Assembly (NCBI GenBank): GCA_903840185.1
Contig: CAIMFA010000514.1
Span: 1 to 33,698 of the forward strand
Source of the DNA: an uncultured Lentisphaeria bacterium
GTDB taxonomy: Bacteria; Verrucomicrobiota; Lentisphaeria; Victivallales; Victivallaceae
Direction: 5' to 3'
DNA: 33,698 nt
Shown: in pieces, positions 11,755 through 19,690 of the stretch
How positions within the stretch are numbered: position 1 is the stretch's first letter
Layout: every line of letters starts with the position of its first letter
The notes under the pieces: generated by a model
What the model was told of the DNA's origin: nothing
The model's input: the letters and a program-made list of their open reading frames with translations, nothing else
The model's database searches: none
Translations under genes and position numbers: made by a program

Positions 11755-13959
11755 TTATTTATGGCTGTAGACAAGCGGTTCGCCACTACGTGCATGGTGT
11801 GCTATCCAAACATGAAAATCGCCTTTGTCGACACGCGTTTTCCCTTTGCGGTCTACATAGCCAAGGACTTCACTCGTTAGCGGGAAGCGGACTTCCGCAC
11901 TTTCCCCCGGCTTTAGCGCAACGCGCTTGAAACCGCGAAGCTCCTGCATCGGCCTGGCGCCTTCGTTACATGCCAGCTGGCGAATGTAGAGCTGTACGGT
12001 CTCGACACCTTTACGACGCCCCTTGTTACTTATAGCGGCCACGGCTTCGGCTGGTTTGCCTTTCTTCCCGGAAACTATTTTTATGTCGCTATACTCAAAT
12101 TTAGTATAGGTCAATCCATAGCCGAACCAGAACCGCGCGGCTGTCGGAACTCCATCACGATAGACCCCGCCGGACCGCCGCCCTGTCACATAGTGGTTAT
12201 AATAGAGCGGAACCTGGCCGACTTCATACGGGACCGACATGCTCAGGCGGGCGGACGGTGCCGCATCGCCGGAGATCAGATCGGCAAGACCGTTCCCAGC
12301 CTGAATACCAGGCTGCCATGCGAATAGGACAGCCGCAGACTTATCAAATACCTCCGTCAGGGTGAGTGTACGGCCGCTGAAGACAATCGTGACAACCGGT
12401 CTGCCGCATCTGGCGACAGCGTCGAAAAGTTCCTGCTGCCTGCCGGTTAAAGTCAAGGTCGCGCGAGAACCTCCTTCGCCAGTAATCCCCTTCGGTTCTC
12501 CGACCGCCATTATTACAACATCGGCATTCTTTGCTGCACTTTCAGCCTCTTTGAGCATAATTTCTGCATTGTCCATTGGAACGCTGTCGTCGATTACTGT
12601 CGAACCGTCCTGAAGCATCTTCATGCGTGGTTCAGTTGAAACACTGCATCCTTTAACGACTGCCAGTGATATTTTTGAACCGAACTTATCCTTAAGCCCG
12701 CTGGCGAGAGTTACGACATCCTTCGGCTCACCATTCCCCTGCCAGCAGCCCAGCATCTCAGTCTGGTCATCACCAAACGGGCCGATAAGCGCTATCTTCC
12801 GGATTTTTCGTGAGAGCGGCAGCACTCCTTCATTCTTGAGAAGCACTGTTGATTTCACGACACTTTCGCGGGCCAGCGCAAGATATTCAGGACGGAGAAT
12901 AGCAGATTCATATGCGGCGGCGTCAACATAGGGACGATCGAAGAGACCGACCTGAAACTTAACCCGAAGAACACGTCTGACGGCCTCATCAACCACCGCC
13001 ATCGGAACTGTGCCATCTTCAATCTGCTTTGCAAGAGTCCTGTAGTATGAAGTTGAAAGCATATCCATGTCGTTTCCTGCGCAGATTGCGAGCCTGGCAG
13101 CTTCAGCATGATCTTTGGCATACCCCCAGCTGACAGCCTCTATCACGGCATTCCAGTCACTTACCACGAAGCCTTTAAATTTCCATTCTTCACGGAGAAT
13201 TTCAGTCAGGGTGTGCCGGTTGGAGACCGCCGGAATGCCGCCAATGGCATTAAAACTGCTCATGACCGTAAGCGCACCGGCATTAATTGCCGCATGAAAG
13301 GATGGTAAATGCGCATTGCGGAGAGTCCATTCGGTAATCTCGGTGTCACTGTAGTCGCGTCCGCCGCGCGGGCTGCTATAGCCGACATAATGTTTGAGGC
13401 ATGCTGCCAGATGTTCGCCGGAACCCGGATCGTCGCCCTGGAAACCCCTGACTTGCGCAGCATTGCAGAGCGCTGACAAGTATGGATCTTCACCACAAGT
13501 TTCGGCGACACGTCCCCAGCGGGCGTCACGGGCAAGATCGCACATCGGGGCGAAAACCCATTCAAGCCCCTGAGCTCTTGCCTCTTTCGCGGCAACAGCC
13601 TGAGCACGTTCAAGCAGCTCCGGTTCAAAAGCTCCGGCCATCGCCGGCGCGATCGGGAATATGGTGCGCGCCCCATGGATAATGTCCATTCCAAAAATTA
13701 AAGGAATACCAAGGCGTGACTCTTCGACCGCCACGCGCTGCATCTGATTGCGCAATTCCGGCTGGGCGTAGCCCCAGATGAAGGAACCTATTTCACCATT
13801 GCGTACCTGTATGGCGAACTCCGCAGGAAGAGGATTATCGCTCCCGCGGTATATCTGGTTCAACTGTCCTAACTTTTCCTCAACAGTCATGCGGCCAATG
13901 AGATCCTTAATGCGTTTCTCGACAGGCTTGCTTGAATCTTTGTAACAACATGTGCTCAT
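11755..13959 (-). CDS. GH3 beta-glycosidase
   Basis: A 734-residue three-domain GH3 enzyme: TIM barrel (about 15-350), alpha/beta sandwich (about 380-600) and fibronectin-III-like C-terminal domain (about 650-730, with ELRGFKRVALKPGESAEV). The nucleophile is D268 in GFVVSDWNAV, and E495 in TGEGGSRA sits where the acid/base lies in this family. KHYVGYSSPRGGRDYSDTEI carries the usual substrate-binding residues. It starts MSTCCYKDS without a signal peptide, so it is cytoplasmic, unlike the many periplasmic homologs. It removes beta-glucose or beta-xylose in most relatives. The gene follows the SGNH hydrolase by 17 bases in one operon. Confidence 0.92.
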   Translation of the reverse strand: MSTCCYKDSSKPVEKRIKDLIGRMTVEEKLGQLNQIYRGSDNPLPAEFAIQVRNGEIGSFIWGYAQPELRNQMQRVAVEESRLGIPLIFGMDIIHGARTIFPIAPAMAGAFEPELLERAQAVAAKEARAQGLEWVFAPMCDLARDARWGRVAETCGEDPYLSALCNAAQVRGFQGDDPGSGEHLAACLKHYVGYSSPRGGRDYSDTEITEWTLRNAHLPSFHAAINAGALTVMSSFNAIGGIPAVSNRHTLTEILREEWKFKGFVVSDWNAVIEAVSWGYAKDHAEAARLAICAGNDMDMLSTSYYRTLAKQIEDGTVPMAVVDEAVRRVLRVKFQVGLFDRPYVDAAAYESAILRPEYLALARESVVKSTVLLKNEGVLPLSRKIRKIALIGPFGDDQTEMLGCWQGNGEPKDVVTLASGLKDKFGSKISLAVVKGCSVSTEPRMKMLQDGSTVIDDSVPMDNAEIMLKEAESAAKNADVVIMAVGEPKGITGEGGSRATLTLTGRQQELFDAVARCGRPVVTIVFSGRTLTLTEVFDKSAAVLFAWQPGIQAGNGLADLISGDAAPSARLSMSVPYEVGQVPLYYNHYVTGRRSGGVYRDGVPTAARFWFGYGLTYTKFEYSDIKIVSGKKGKPAEAVAAISNKGRRKGVETVQLYIRQLACNEGARPMQELRGFKRVALKPGESAEVRFPLTSEVLGYVDRKGKTRVDKGDFHVWIAHHARSGEPLVYSHK

Positions 13960-13976
13960 CTCTATTTATTCTCCGC

Positions 13977-15347
13977 TTATTTCTGTTTATTGATATTTTC
14001 CATATGTTTTTCCGGGAGGCTCTTTTCAATTTCCTTAATGATTTCATCGGCCATCAGACTGGATGCCGCTGATTCCCAATGGACTCCATCCTTTGAAGCT
14101 TTGTCAAGATTCTTCTCGCAAAGGGCGTAGAGGTCAACTTCAGGAATGCCGTATTTGATCATTATTTCGTCAGTCAACTTATTAAATTTGATGATCCGTT
14201 CAGTCCTCGTCATGTTGATAACAACAGGCTTGCCGTCAGCGGAAGTCGTACACGGGGTGCATCTGATCCAGATGAACTTCGTGTCCGGTGCAATCTTCTT
14301 GAGATATTCGACGACTTCGGCCATATTGGCGGGATAGGAATCTTCCGGACATCTTCCCGGGATGCCGTTCCACATATGCAGCGTCATGGCATTCCATGAG
14401 ACAACATCGTACGGACCGTTTGAAAGGACGCCTGACCAGGATTTTTTCACTTTTGAGTTTTCTCCTTTGACCGAATCCGGATCAAGCCAGCCTCCTCCAA
14501 CCCAGTAATCAACATAGGCCTTTCCCTTGAAATGCTTCGTTATAAAGCCGCGATACCCCATCGAGATGGAATCACCGATGACGAGTATTCTGGGAAGCGC
14601 AGGGTCTTTAATATCCACCCTCTGCATGGAATATCCTTCGCCTGCACAGTTGCGCATCATCTCGGCACTGCGGTCGTAACCGGTGGGAGACAATGCCTTG
14701 TCGTAAATTTTCAGACTGCGCAGTTCATATGGTTCCGGCACCGGCTTGCCATTGCCGGAATCCGGAACAAACTCACCGCGCCAGCCCTTGCCGCCAATGG
14801 TCAAAGGCAACCGGCTGGGATTGACTTCTCCGGTCATCGCCAGCAAAAGGCCGTTCCTGTATATCGCTGCGAGTTTATTTTTTACCACAATCGAATATTT
14901 ATTGAAAGCTTCGCCGTCAAGGCCTCCGCATTCACCGCTCCAATAGCAGTTGACTTCAATGCCGGCCTTGTTGGAAACGCCGCCGTTCAAATCCCAGGCG
15001 GGGGGGAAATAAATAAGACTCAACCCCGAATGTGCTTTTGAATCCCTGTTTGAAACAAGGCGGAGTGCTCCCTCCATGCGCGGCAGATTCTTAAAATTAG
15101 CCGGACGCTTGAATTCGAGCTCGATAGTGTAGTCGTTCTGATCGCCGAGCGCCGACACAGGAATATCAAACGAATTCGTACCATCAAGCTTGATCACACC
15201 GTCAACCAGTTCTATTTTGCCTTTTGTAAGCGCAGTATCAATAAAATCCTTTCCAAGCTCCCAGGTCGGCACTGGTGCCTGGGCGGCAGCAAGTCCTGTC
15301 ATGCCCAGGCTGAATGCAGTAAGAAAACGCTTGAGACCGAAATTCAT
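13977..15347 (-). CDS. Secreted SGNH/GDSL hydrolase with N-terminal beta-sandwich module
   Basis: About 456 residues. An N-terminal signal peptide (MNFGLKRFLTAFSLGMTGLA, cleaved after AAAQA) sends it out of the cytoplasm. Residues about 30-220 form a concanavalin/LamG-like sandwich (DYTIELEFKRPA; SLKIYDKALS). The C-terminal SGNH hydrolase has nucleophile S260 in VIGDSISMGYRG, a WNAM segment for the Asn block, and D420/H423 in KDGVHWES. It probably deacetylates the polysaccharide outside the cell, complementing the cytoplasmic esterase at 813-1538 (inference). I chose the ATG at 15347 with AAGGGG 6 bases upstream, over the TTG at 15353. It is one of few clearly exported proteins in this block. 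Confidence 0.85.
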   Translation of the reverse strand: MNFGLKRFLTAFSLGMTGLAAAQAPVPTWELGKDFIDTALTKGKIELVDGVIKLDGTNSFDIPVSALGDQNDYTIELEFKRPANFKNLPRMEGALRLVSNRDSKAHSGLSLIYFPPAWDLNGGVSNKAGIEVNCYWSGECGGLDGEAFNKYSIVVKNKLAAIYRNGLLLAMTGEVNPSRLPLTIGGKGWRGEFVPDSGNGKPVPEPYELRSLKIYDKALSPTGYDRSAEMMRNCAGEGYSMQRVDIKDPALPRILVIGDSISMGYRGFITKHFKGKAYVDYWVGGGWLDPDSVKGENSKVKKSWSGVLSNGPYDVVSWNAMTLHMWNGIPGRCPEDSYPANMAEVVEYLKKIAPDTKFIWIRCTPCTTSADGKPVVINMTRTERIIKFNKLTDEIMIKYGIPEVDLYALCEKNLDKASKDGVHWESAASSLMADEIIKEIEKSLPEKHMENINKQK

Positions 15348-15388
15348 TTGCAACCCCTTATGTTCCGACTGCTATTTTTTATAATAGT

Positions 15389-17749
15389 TCAATTTTCAAT
15401 TATTGCGTCACCCAGCGCAGTACCGGAATAAGGGATTTGAACTTCATGGAATTTGTTTTTGCGAATCAATACGCCTTCAGGAGAAAGAAAAGGGATAGGC
15501 AGATTGGCTGCACCCGGTTCCGGATCAAAGTCAAAAAGCTGTCCGATGTCCGATGGCTGCTGGTAGTTCATCTCCTGATCAATCCGGATGCCTTTGCGCG
15601 ACAGGTTCAGATCGCATCCCTCGATGAGCACATCAGCAACCGAGCCGTGGATGCGGATGGAACTGTTATTGTCCACCCGGTGACGACGGACGATCTGGAA
15701 ACGGCTGATGGGGATACTTCTGGCGCGCAGCTGGTTTTCTCCCGTCATCTGTTTAAGAATTTCCGGGGTGAGGAATACATCCTGCTCCCTGCCGTCCACA
15801 CTGTAGGAAACAACTTCCCATCCCCAGATATTCAGTGTGCATTCGCCGCCGATCCAGCGGTCAATCTGCGTGCTTCCGCCGCCCCAGGTATTGCCGGTGA
15901 CAACGTGGTTGTCGAGGAACTGATTATACCAGCTATGCTCTATACGGGCGAAATCTGAATCTTTCGCTTTACAAATTTTTCCGAGGCTGTTAATGTTGCT
16001 GGCGCGAATACTGCGGTTACCGGACAGGATGCACTCGCAATTCGGCGGATAGAGCTGAATCAGAGTACCGGTGTCGATGGCAGTGTTGTTGATGAACAGA
16101 TGACGTCCGTTGAAGCCGCCAATGCTGACAAGGGAGGTTTCGTCAGGTGGCAGATCCCACTCGCGGTCAATCGTGATTTGGTTGCCTTCATAGCTTGTTA
16201 CCCAGCGGTACTGTCCTGCGCCTGTGCCGTCGATGATGAAGGCGGCCGCGGAATGCATGTCCATCATGGCGCCTTTGGCCTTGTCTCCAAGGAACGTTTT
16301 GCCGGCAAGGACAAAGCTGCCGGCTTTGACTTCGCGCACTTTGCCGAAATAGGCCATCCCGTGTCCGTCAAGAGTGAACGCCTCATGGTCACCCCCGTAC
16401 AAGTGACGGCTGGTGTTATTGGCATAGTAGACGTGCCTGGCGACAGAGGCCCCCATATGCAGCCCGATGTTATTACCGCCGGAAGACATACTGTTACCCG
16501 TATTCTCATTATTCTCGAAAATCATCTCGCATGTCCCATTAAGCGCATGCATATTAGCAGCTCTAATGGTGTTGTTGGCGATAAGGCTTCCACGACTGTT
16601 GCGCAGATCGAAAGCGCAGGCCAGATGGAGGATGTCGCAATCGATGACCTGATTGTTCTCTCCCCACAGTAGAATCGCCGACCCCACTTTTGCCGAACCG
16701 GGAGGCGGTGTGATCGCGCGCTCATGGTGCGCCCCTCCATTGTTGTTGGTCATATAGAAATAGTTGGCCCGGATGCGCACGTTGCGGATGCGCACATTGC
16801 TGGAGCCAGTAATAATCGTGCTGTGATACCCCTGAGTGAAGATGCTCAAGTCCTCAACGCAGAAATCGTTGCGACCGTCGATAAGCGTGGGCAGCGCTCT
16901 TTCCTGGTCCGGCCACCACAGGGAAACCAGATCCGGCCCGTCTCCGCGCAGAGTAATGTTCTCCGGGATGAACAGCGGGGACTTTATCCATGTCCCGGAG
17001 CGCAGGATGGCATCGATCCGGTAGCGTCCCCGCGGAAAATAAACAACACCGCCGCCAATCATTGAAAGGCGTTCGATAGCCTGTACAATCGGCACAGTGC
17101 AGTCTTTCATGCCGGTAGTATCTGCTCCCATATCAACCACGCTGATAACAGTTTCAGGTGCTGACCTAGCAGGCATAACGTCCAATATACCTGCATCGCG
17201 GACGCTTTCTCTGCCGCGCTTAAAATTGGAAACCAGAACACGGTATCTGCCTGACGTCAAGCTGACAGGAATCTTTGCTTTCAGACTGAAACATGACGTG
17301 TTTTCCATTTCCAGCGGGATAGCTTTTTTAGAGGCGCTTTCGGCTTGCAAAGATATTTTGGCCTGACCATCAAAATCAAGGCACTTGCCAAGAATCCGCA
17401 ACCATCCACCCTGGCGTGCGCGGTCCACACCTTCATCTCCCTGCTTCCACCAGATATCCGGAGCATTAATGTAGACGGTTTTCGATATCTGCTCGCCATC
17501 CCGCACACGACAAGCGTAGACGCCCTGAGGCCATTCTGCAGGGATAACCGCCTTCAGCGAGATTTCAGACCTTTGCGCCGGGACAACTTCTGTCCAGCGT
17601 TCATCCCGCCCGTCTGTAACCAAAGCTAAATCCACCAGAGCAGCAGGACTGAACCCGGCTCCCGCCAGTACCACAGTCTCATCCGGCATTACCGGGTCTG
17701 AATGCCAGAACACAACAGGTCCACCAATAATCCGCTTTTTATTTCTCAT
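15389..17749 (-). CDS. Right-handed beta-helix protein, pectate-lyase-3-like (paralog B)
   Basis: About 786 residues. Residues 1-195 hold two immunoglobulin-like domains (FWHSDPVMPDETVVLAG; GGWLRILGKCL). From about 200 a pectate_lyase_3-type beta-helix begins, with the diagnostic VVDMGADTTGMKDCT (D206) and GGGVVYFPRGRYRID. Helix turns such as SNVRIRNVRIRANYFYM follow to about residue 760. The segment GGDHEAFTLDGHG (452-464) and WGGGSTQIDRWIGGE are nearly invariant with the paralog at 27297-29684 and may mark the active site. No signal peptide is visible. The family includes polygalacturonases, lyases and viral depolymerases, so a polysaccharide-cleaving role is likely but unproven. The ATG at 17749 is preferred to the TTG at 17758 because AAGGGAAGG fits only the ATG. 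Confidence 0.82.
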   Translation of the reverse strand: MRNKKRIIGGPVVFWHSDPVMPDETVVLAGAGFSPAALVDLALVTDGRDERWTEVVPAQRSEISLKAVIPAEWPQGVYACRVRDGEQISKTVYINAPDIWWKQGDEGVDRARQGGWLRILGKCLDFDGQAKISLQAESASKKAIPLEMENTSCFSLKAKIPVSLTSGRYRVLVSNFKRGRESVRDAGILDVMPARSAPETVISVVDMGADTTGMKDCTVPIVQAIERLSMIGGGVVYFPRGRYRIDAILRSGTWIKSPLFIPENITLRGDGPDLVSLWWPDQERALPTLIDGRNDFCVEDLSIFTQGYHSTIITGSSNVRIRNVRIRANYFYMTNNNGGAHHERAITPPPGSAKVGSAILLWGENNQVIDCDILHLACAFDLRNSRGSLIANNTIRAANMHALNGTCEMIFENNENTGNSMSSGGNNIGLHMGASVARHVYYANNTSRHLYGGDHEAFTLDGHGMAYFGKVREVKAGSFVLAGKTFLGDKAKGAMMDMHSAAAFIIDGTGAGQYRWVTSYEGNQITIDREWDLPPDETSLVSIGGFNGRHLFINNTAIDTGTLIQLYPPNCECILSGNRSIRASNINSLGKICKAKDSDFARIEHSWYNQFLDNHVVTGNTWGGGSTQIDRWIGGECTLNIWGWEVVSYSVDGREQDVFLTPEILKQMTGENQLRARSIPISRFQIVRRHRVDNNSSIRIHGSVADVLIEGCDLNLSRKGIRIDQEMNYQQPSDIGQLFDFDPEPGAANLPIPFLSPEGVLIRKNKFHEVQIPYSGTALGDAIIEN

Positions 17750-17881
17750 CGTTCCCAACCTTCCCTTTTAAGTTTTTAATACTTGATGTATTCATTTACA
17801 AATTAAACTTGTTATCAGTAACTGCAACCTGAACTTTTTGCGATCATTGTGCCGGAGTTAGTACCTCTGAAATGAGAAGTT

Positions 17882-18097
17882 TCAGCGAAGTACGCTTGAG
17901 TACCTGATCAATATGGAGCGCAAGCGGATATGCACGGTATTCAGGCTACCCGCGAACTCAATGCAGAGTTCCAGTTCCGGAGGCTGGCGGTTTGTCCAGC
18001 CGACAGATAGAGCAGTCTTGCGATTCAGAAATTGCTGTCCTGCATAGATACTGGCAAGTGTTTTTTTGCCAGTTTTTAGCATACGCCTGATTTCCAT
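17882..18097 (-). CDS. Small ORF or remnant of an F5/8-type (discoidin-like) domain
   Basis: The 471-base gap 17759-18229 holds a 71-codon frame with ATG at 18097, a good AGGA ribosome site 8 bases upstream and a perfect-consensus promoter just before it. Its product (MEIRRMLKTGKKTLASIYAG; then TNRQPPELELCIEF and SLNTVHIRLRS) resembles the last strands of discoidin-like or oxidoreductase C-terminal sandwich domains. Near 17930 the coding look moves to another frame (LHIDQVLKRTSLKLLISEV, ending at a TGA near 17846), which suggests a frameshifted remnant rather than a working protein. The rest of the gap (17759-17845) is leader for the beta-helix gene. A working leader peptide cannot be excluded. 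Confidence 0.4.
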   Translation of the reverse strand: MEIRRMLKTGKKTLASIYAGQQFLNRKTALSVGWTNRQPPELELCIEFAGSLNTVHIRLRSILIRYSSVLR

Positions 18098-18120
18098 ATA
18101 TTTATCCTGGTTCTTTTTAA

Positions 18121-18149
18121 ATTATACCAGAAAAGCAAAGTTTTGTCAA
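18121..18149 (-). promoter_or_regulatory. Consensus sigma-70 promoter for the second enzyme block
   Basis: On the minus strand TTGACA (18144-18149), 17 bases, then TATAAT (18121-18126): a perfect vegetative promoter downstream of the fucosidase gene. Transcription should begin near 18114 and could cover the small ORF and the nine genes from the beta-helix protein to the esterase at 813, with a leader of about 365 bases before the beta-helix start. The AAGTAT-N8-ATACTT repeat of the regulator promoters is absent. A CTGGT...ACCAG dyad surrounds the -10 and start region instead. Confidence 0.75.
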
Positions 18150-18229
18150 CAGGCAAATCACGCAAATCATAAATATTCCCAATTTCCACCAGAGTAGTAA
18201 CTGTTTAGTCCTGCGTAACAATAACCTCG

Positions 18230-19597
18230 TCATTTTCCGCCGAAATCGATCTCGACGATGTCCAGCAGCACACTCCGGTCACTTTTCTTTATCGGGATTC
18301 TCAGTTCAGTGTTATCCATTTTCCATGCAAGACTGGACATGGAATCAATCTTGAGAAGCTGAACTGTTTTCGGAGCTTCAACTCCTTTTACGACAATTTC
18401 TAATTCATCCCAGTCAAAAACCAGATGAACGTACAATTTCGAGTCTTTAATGGTTGTCGGGGCATTGCATCTGTCCGGCCATAAGCCCGGGGCGGCATCC
18501 GGAGCCAGGGTAAAACCCAGCTTATTGTTCCATTCTGCCAGTTGCGCAAACCGTTTATATGCGACAGCCGGCAGTTCGCCGCTGGAATCGGGTCCGACAT
18601 TCACCAGGAAATTACCGCCCCATGCCCGCGCCTTCGCCCATTCGCCGATCATCCATCCGGCGGGCTTGTAGGTCTCATGGCTCAGATATCCCCACGCGCC
18701 ATCATTCCATATATGGCAATATTCCCACCAGCCGCCAGGACGCTTTGCCGGGAAAGAGCATTCAGGAGTCTCATAGTCGCCATAGCCCAGGCCGCGCTGA
18801 TTGAATACGATCCCCGGTTGCAGCTTGCGTAGTTCTTCGAGCGTTACCGCATTCTTCGATGAACCGTCAAACCAGAGCAGGTCGATTTTGCCATATGACG
18901 TAAGCAGTTCATAAATATGCCCTTTAACCAGGGTATTCCAGCGGGCTTCGAAATCTTTATCATTCTCAGGCGGAAGCTTCGAGACGTCCACCGGCTCGTG
19001 ATTCATGCCAACGTAAACCACTTTTCCGCTGTGGTCAATGGTTTTACCGAAAGTCATGCGTTCCCGCGTAAAATACCAGTCAGGAGGAGAATAGTACAGA
19101 CCGACTTTTAACCCGTTTTCGCGGCAGGCTTCGATATATTCGCGAACAAAATCTTTTCCCGGCAGGGAGGTCTGAACGCCAAAATTGCTCACCTTGCTCG
19201 GCCACATCGTAAAACCGTCATGGTGTTTCGTGGTAAGCACCGCGTATTTGATACCGGCCTGCTTCGCGGCCGAAAGCCATTTACACGGATCGAATTTGTC
19301 CGGATTGAAACACTCAGACTGTTTCCAATATTCGTTCGGAGTGAATTGCTGCTGGACCGACGGCAGTCCCCATTTCGAAGCTCTTACGCCTCTGTCTCCT
19401 GGCGGGGTCTGCATCATCGACCAGGAAAGATCGCCCGTGCCGTTAACGCTGGATATTCCCCAGTGGATGAACAGCCCCAGTGAGCCTGGAAACCATTGTG
19501 CATCCGGATGCTCAGTTCTCCGGTAATCCGGCTGGCTGGTATTGCTGACATTACCGATTGCGGCGTGCTGCTCCGCAACAATTTCATTTTCACTCAT
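18230..19597 (-). CDS. GH29 alpha-L-fucosidase
   Basis: A 455-residue GH29 enzyme with the classic segments: WFPGSLGLFIHWGISSV at the start of the barrel, LTTKHHDGFTMWPSKVSNF, the nucleophile D244 in LLWFDGSS, and GGNFLVNVGPDSSGELP near the end of the barrel. A short C-terminal beta domain follows. There is no signal peptide, so it removes alpha-L-fucose from imported oligosaccharides in the cytoplasm. GGAGAAAG precedes the ATG. It is the last gene of the first enzyme block and is followed by a new promoter. With the GH95-like enzyme it makes two potential fucosidases in one locus, which suggests differently linked fucose (inference). Confidence 0.93.
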   Translation of the reverse strand: MSENEIVAEQHAAIGNVSNTSQPDYRRTEHPDAQWFPGSLGLFIHWGISSVNGTGDLSWSMMQTPPGDRGVRASKWGLPSVQQQFTPNEYWKQSECFNPDKFDPCKWLSAAKQAGIKYAVLTTKHHDGFTMWPSKVSNFGVQTSLPGKDFVREYIEACRENGLKVGLYYSPPDWYFTRERMTFGKTIDHSGKVVYVGMNHEPVDVSKLPPENDKDFEARWNTLVKGHIYELLTSYGKIDLLWFDGSSKNAVTLEELRKLQPGIVFNQRGLGYGDYETPECSFPAKRPGGWWEYCHIWNDGAWGYLSHETYKPAGWMIGEWAKARAWGGNFLVNVGPDSSGELPAVAYKRFAQLAEWNNKLGFTLAPDAAPGLWPDRCNAPTTIKDSKLYVHLVFDWDELEIVVKGVEAPKTVQLLKIDSMSSLAWKMDNTELRIPIKKSDRSVLLDIVEIDFGGK

Positions 19598-19690
19598 TGC
19601 TTTCTCCGTTTACTGATTAATGAAAATATTAAACAACCAGCATCAGACAGTTAACAGCAGTCTATGCGCAGGTCGCTTTTGCTCTTATAA

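Noticed and set aside
17778-17792. AATAC-N5-GTATT dyad as a further operator of the GntR/LacI regulators.
   Set aside because: Arm order and spacing differ from the AAGTAT-N8-ATACTT pair, and it lies far downstream of the promoter in the leader; a chance A/T-rich dyad is as likely.
18051-18077. Hairpin CTGGCAA/TTGCCAG followed by five T on the plus strand, as an intrinsic terminator.
   Set aside because: No plus-strand transcription unit leads into it, and on the minus strand (the coding direction here) no T-run follows. It also lies just inside the small ORF.
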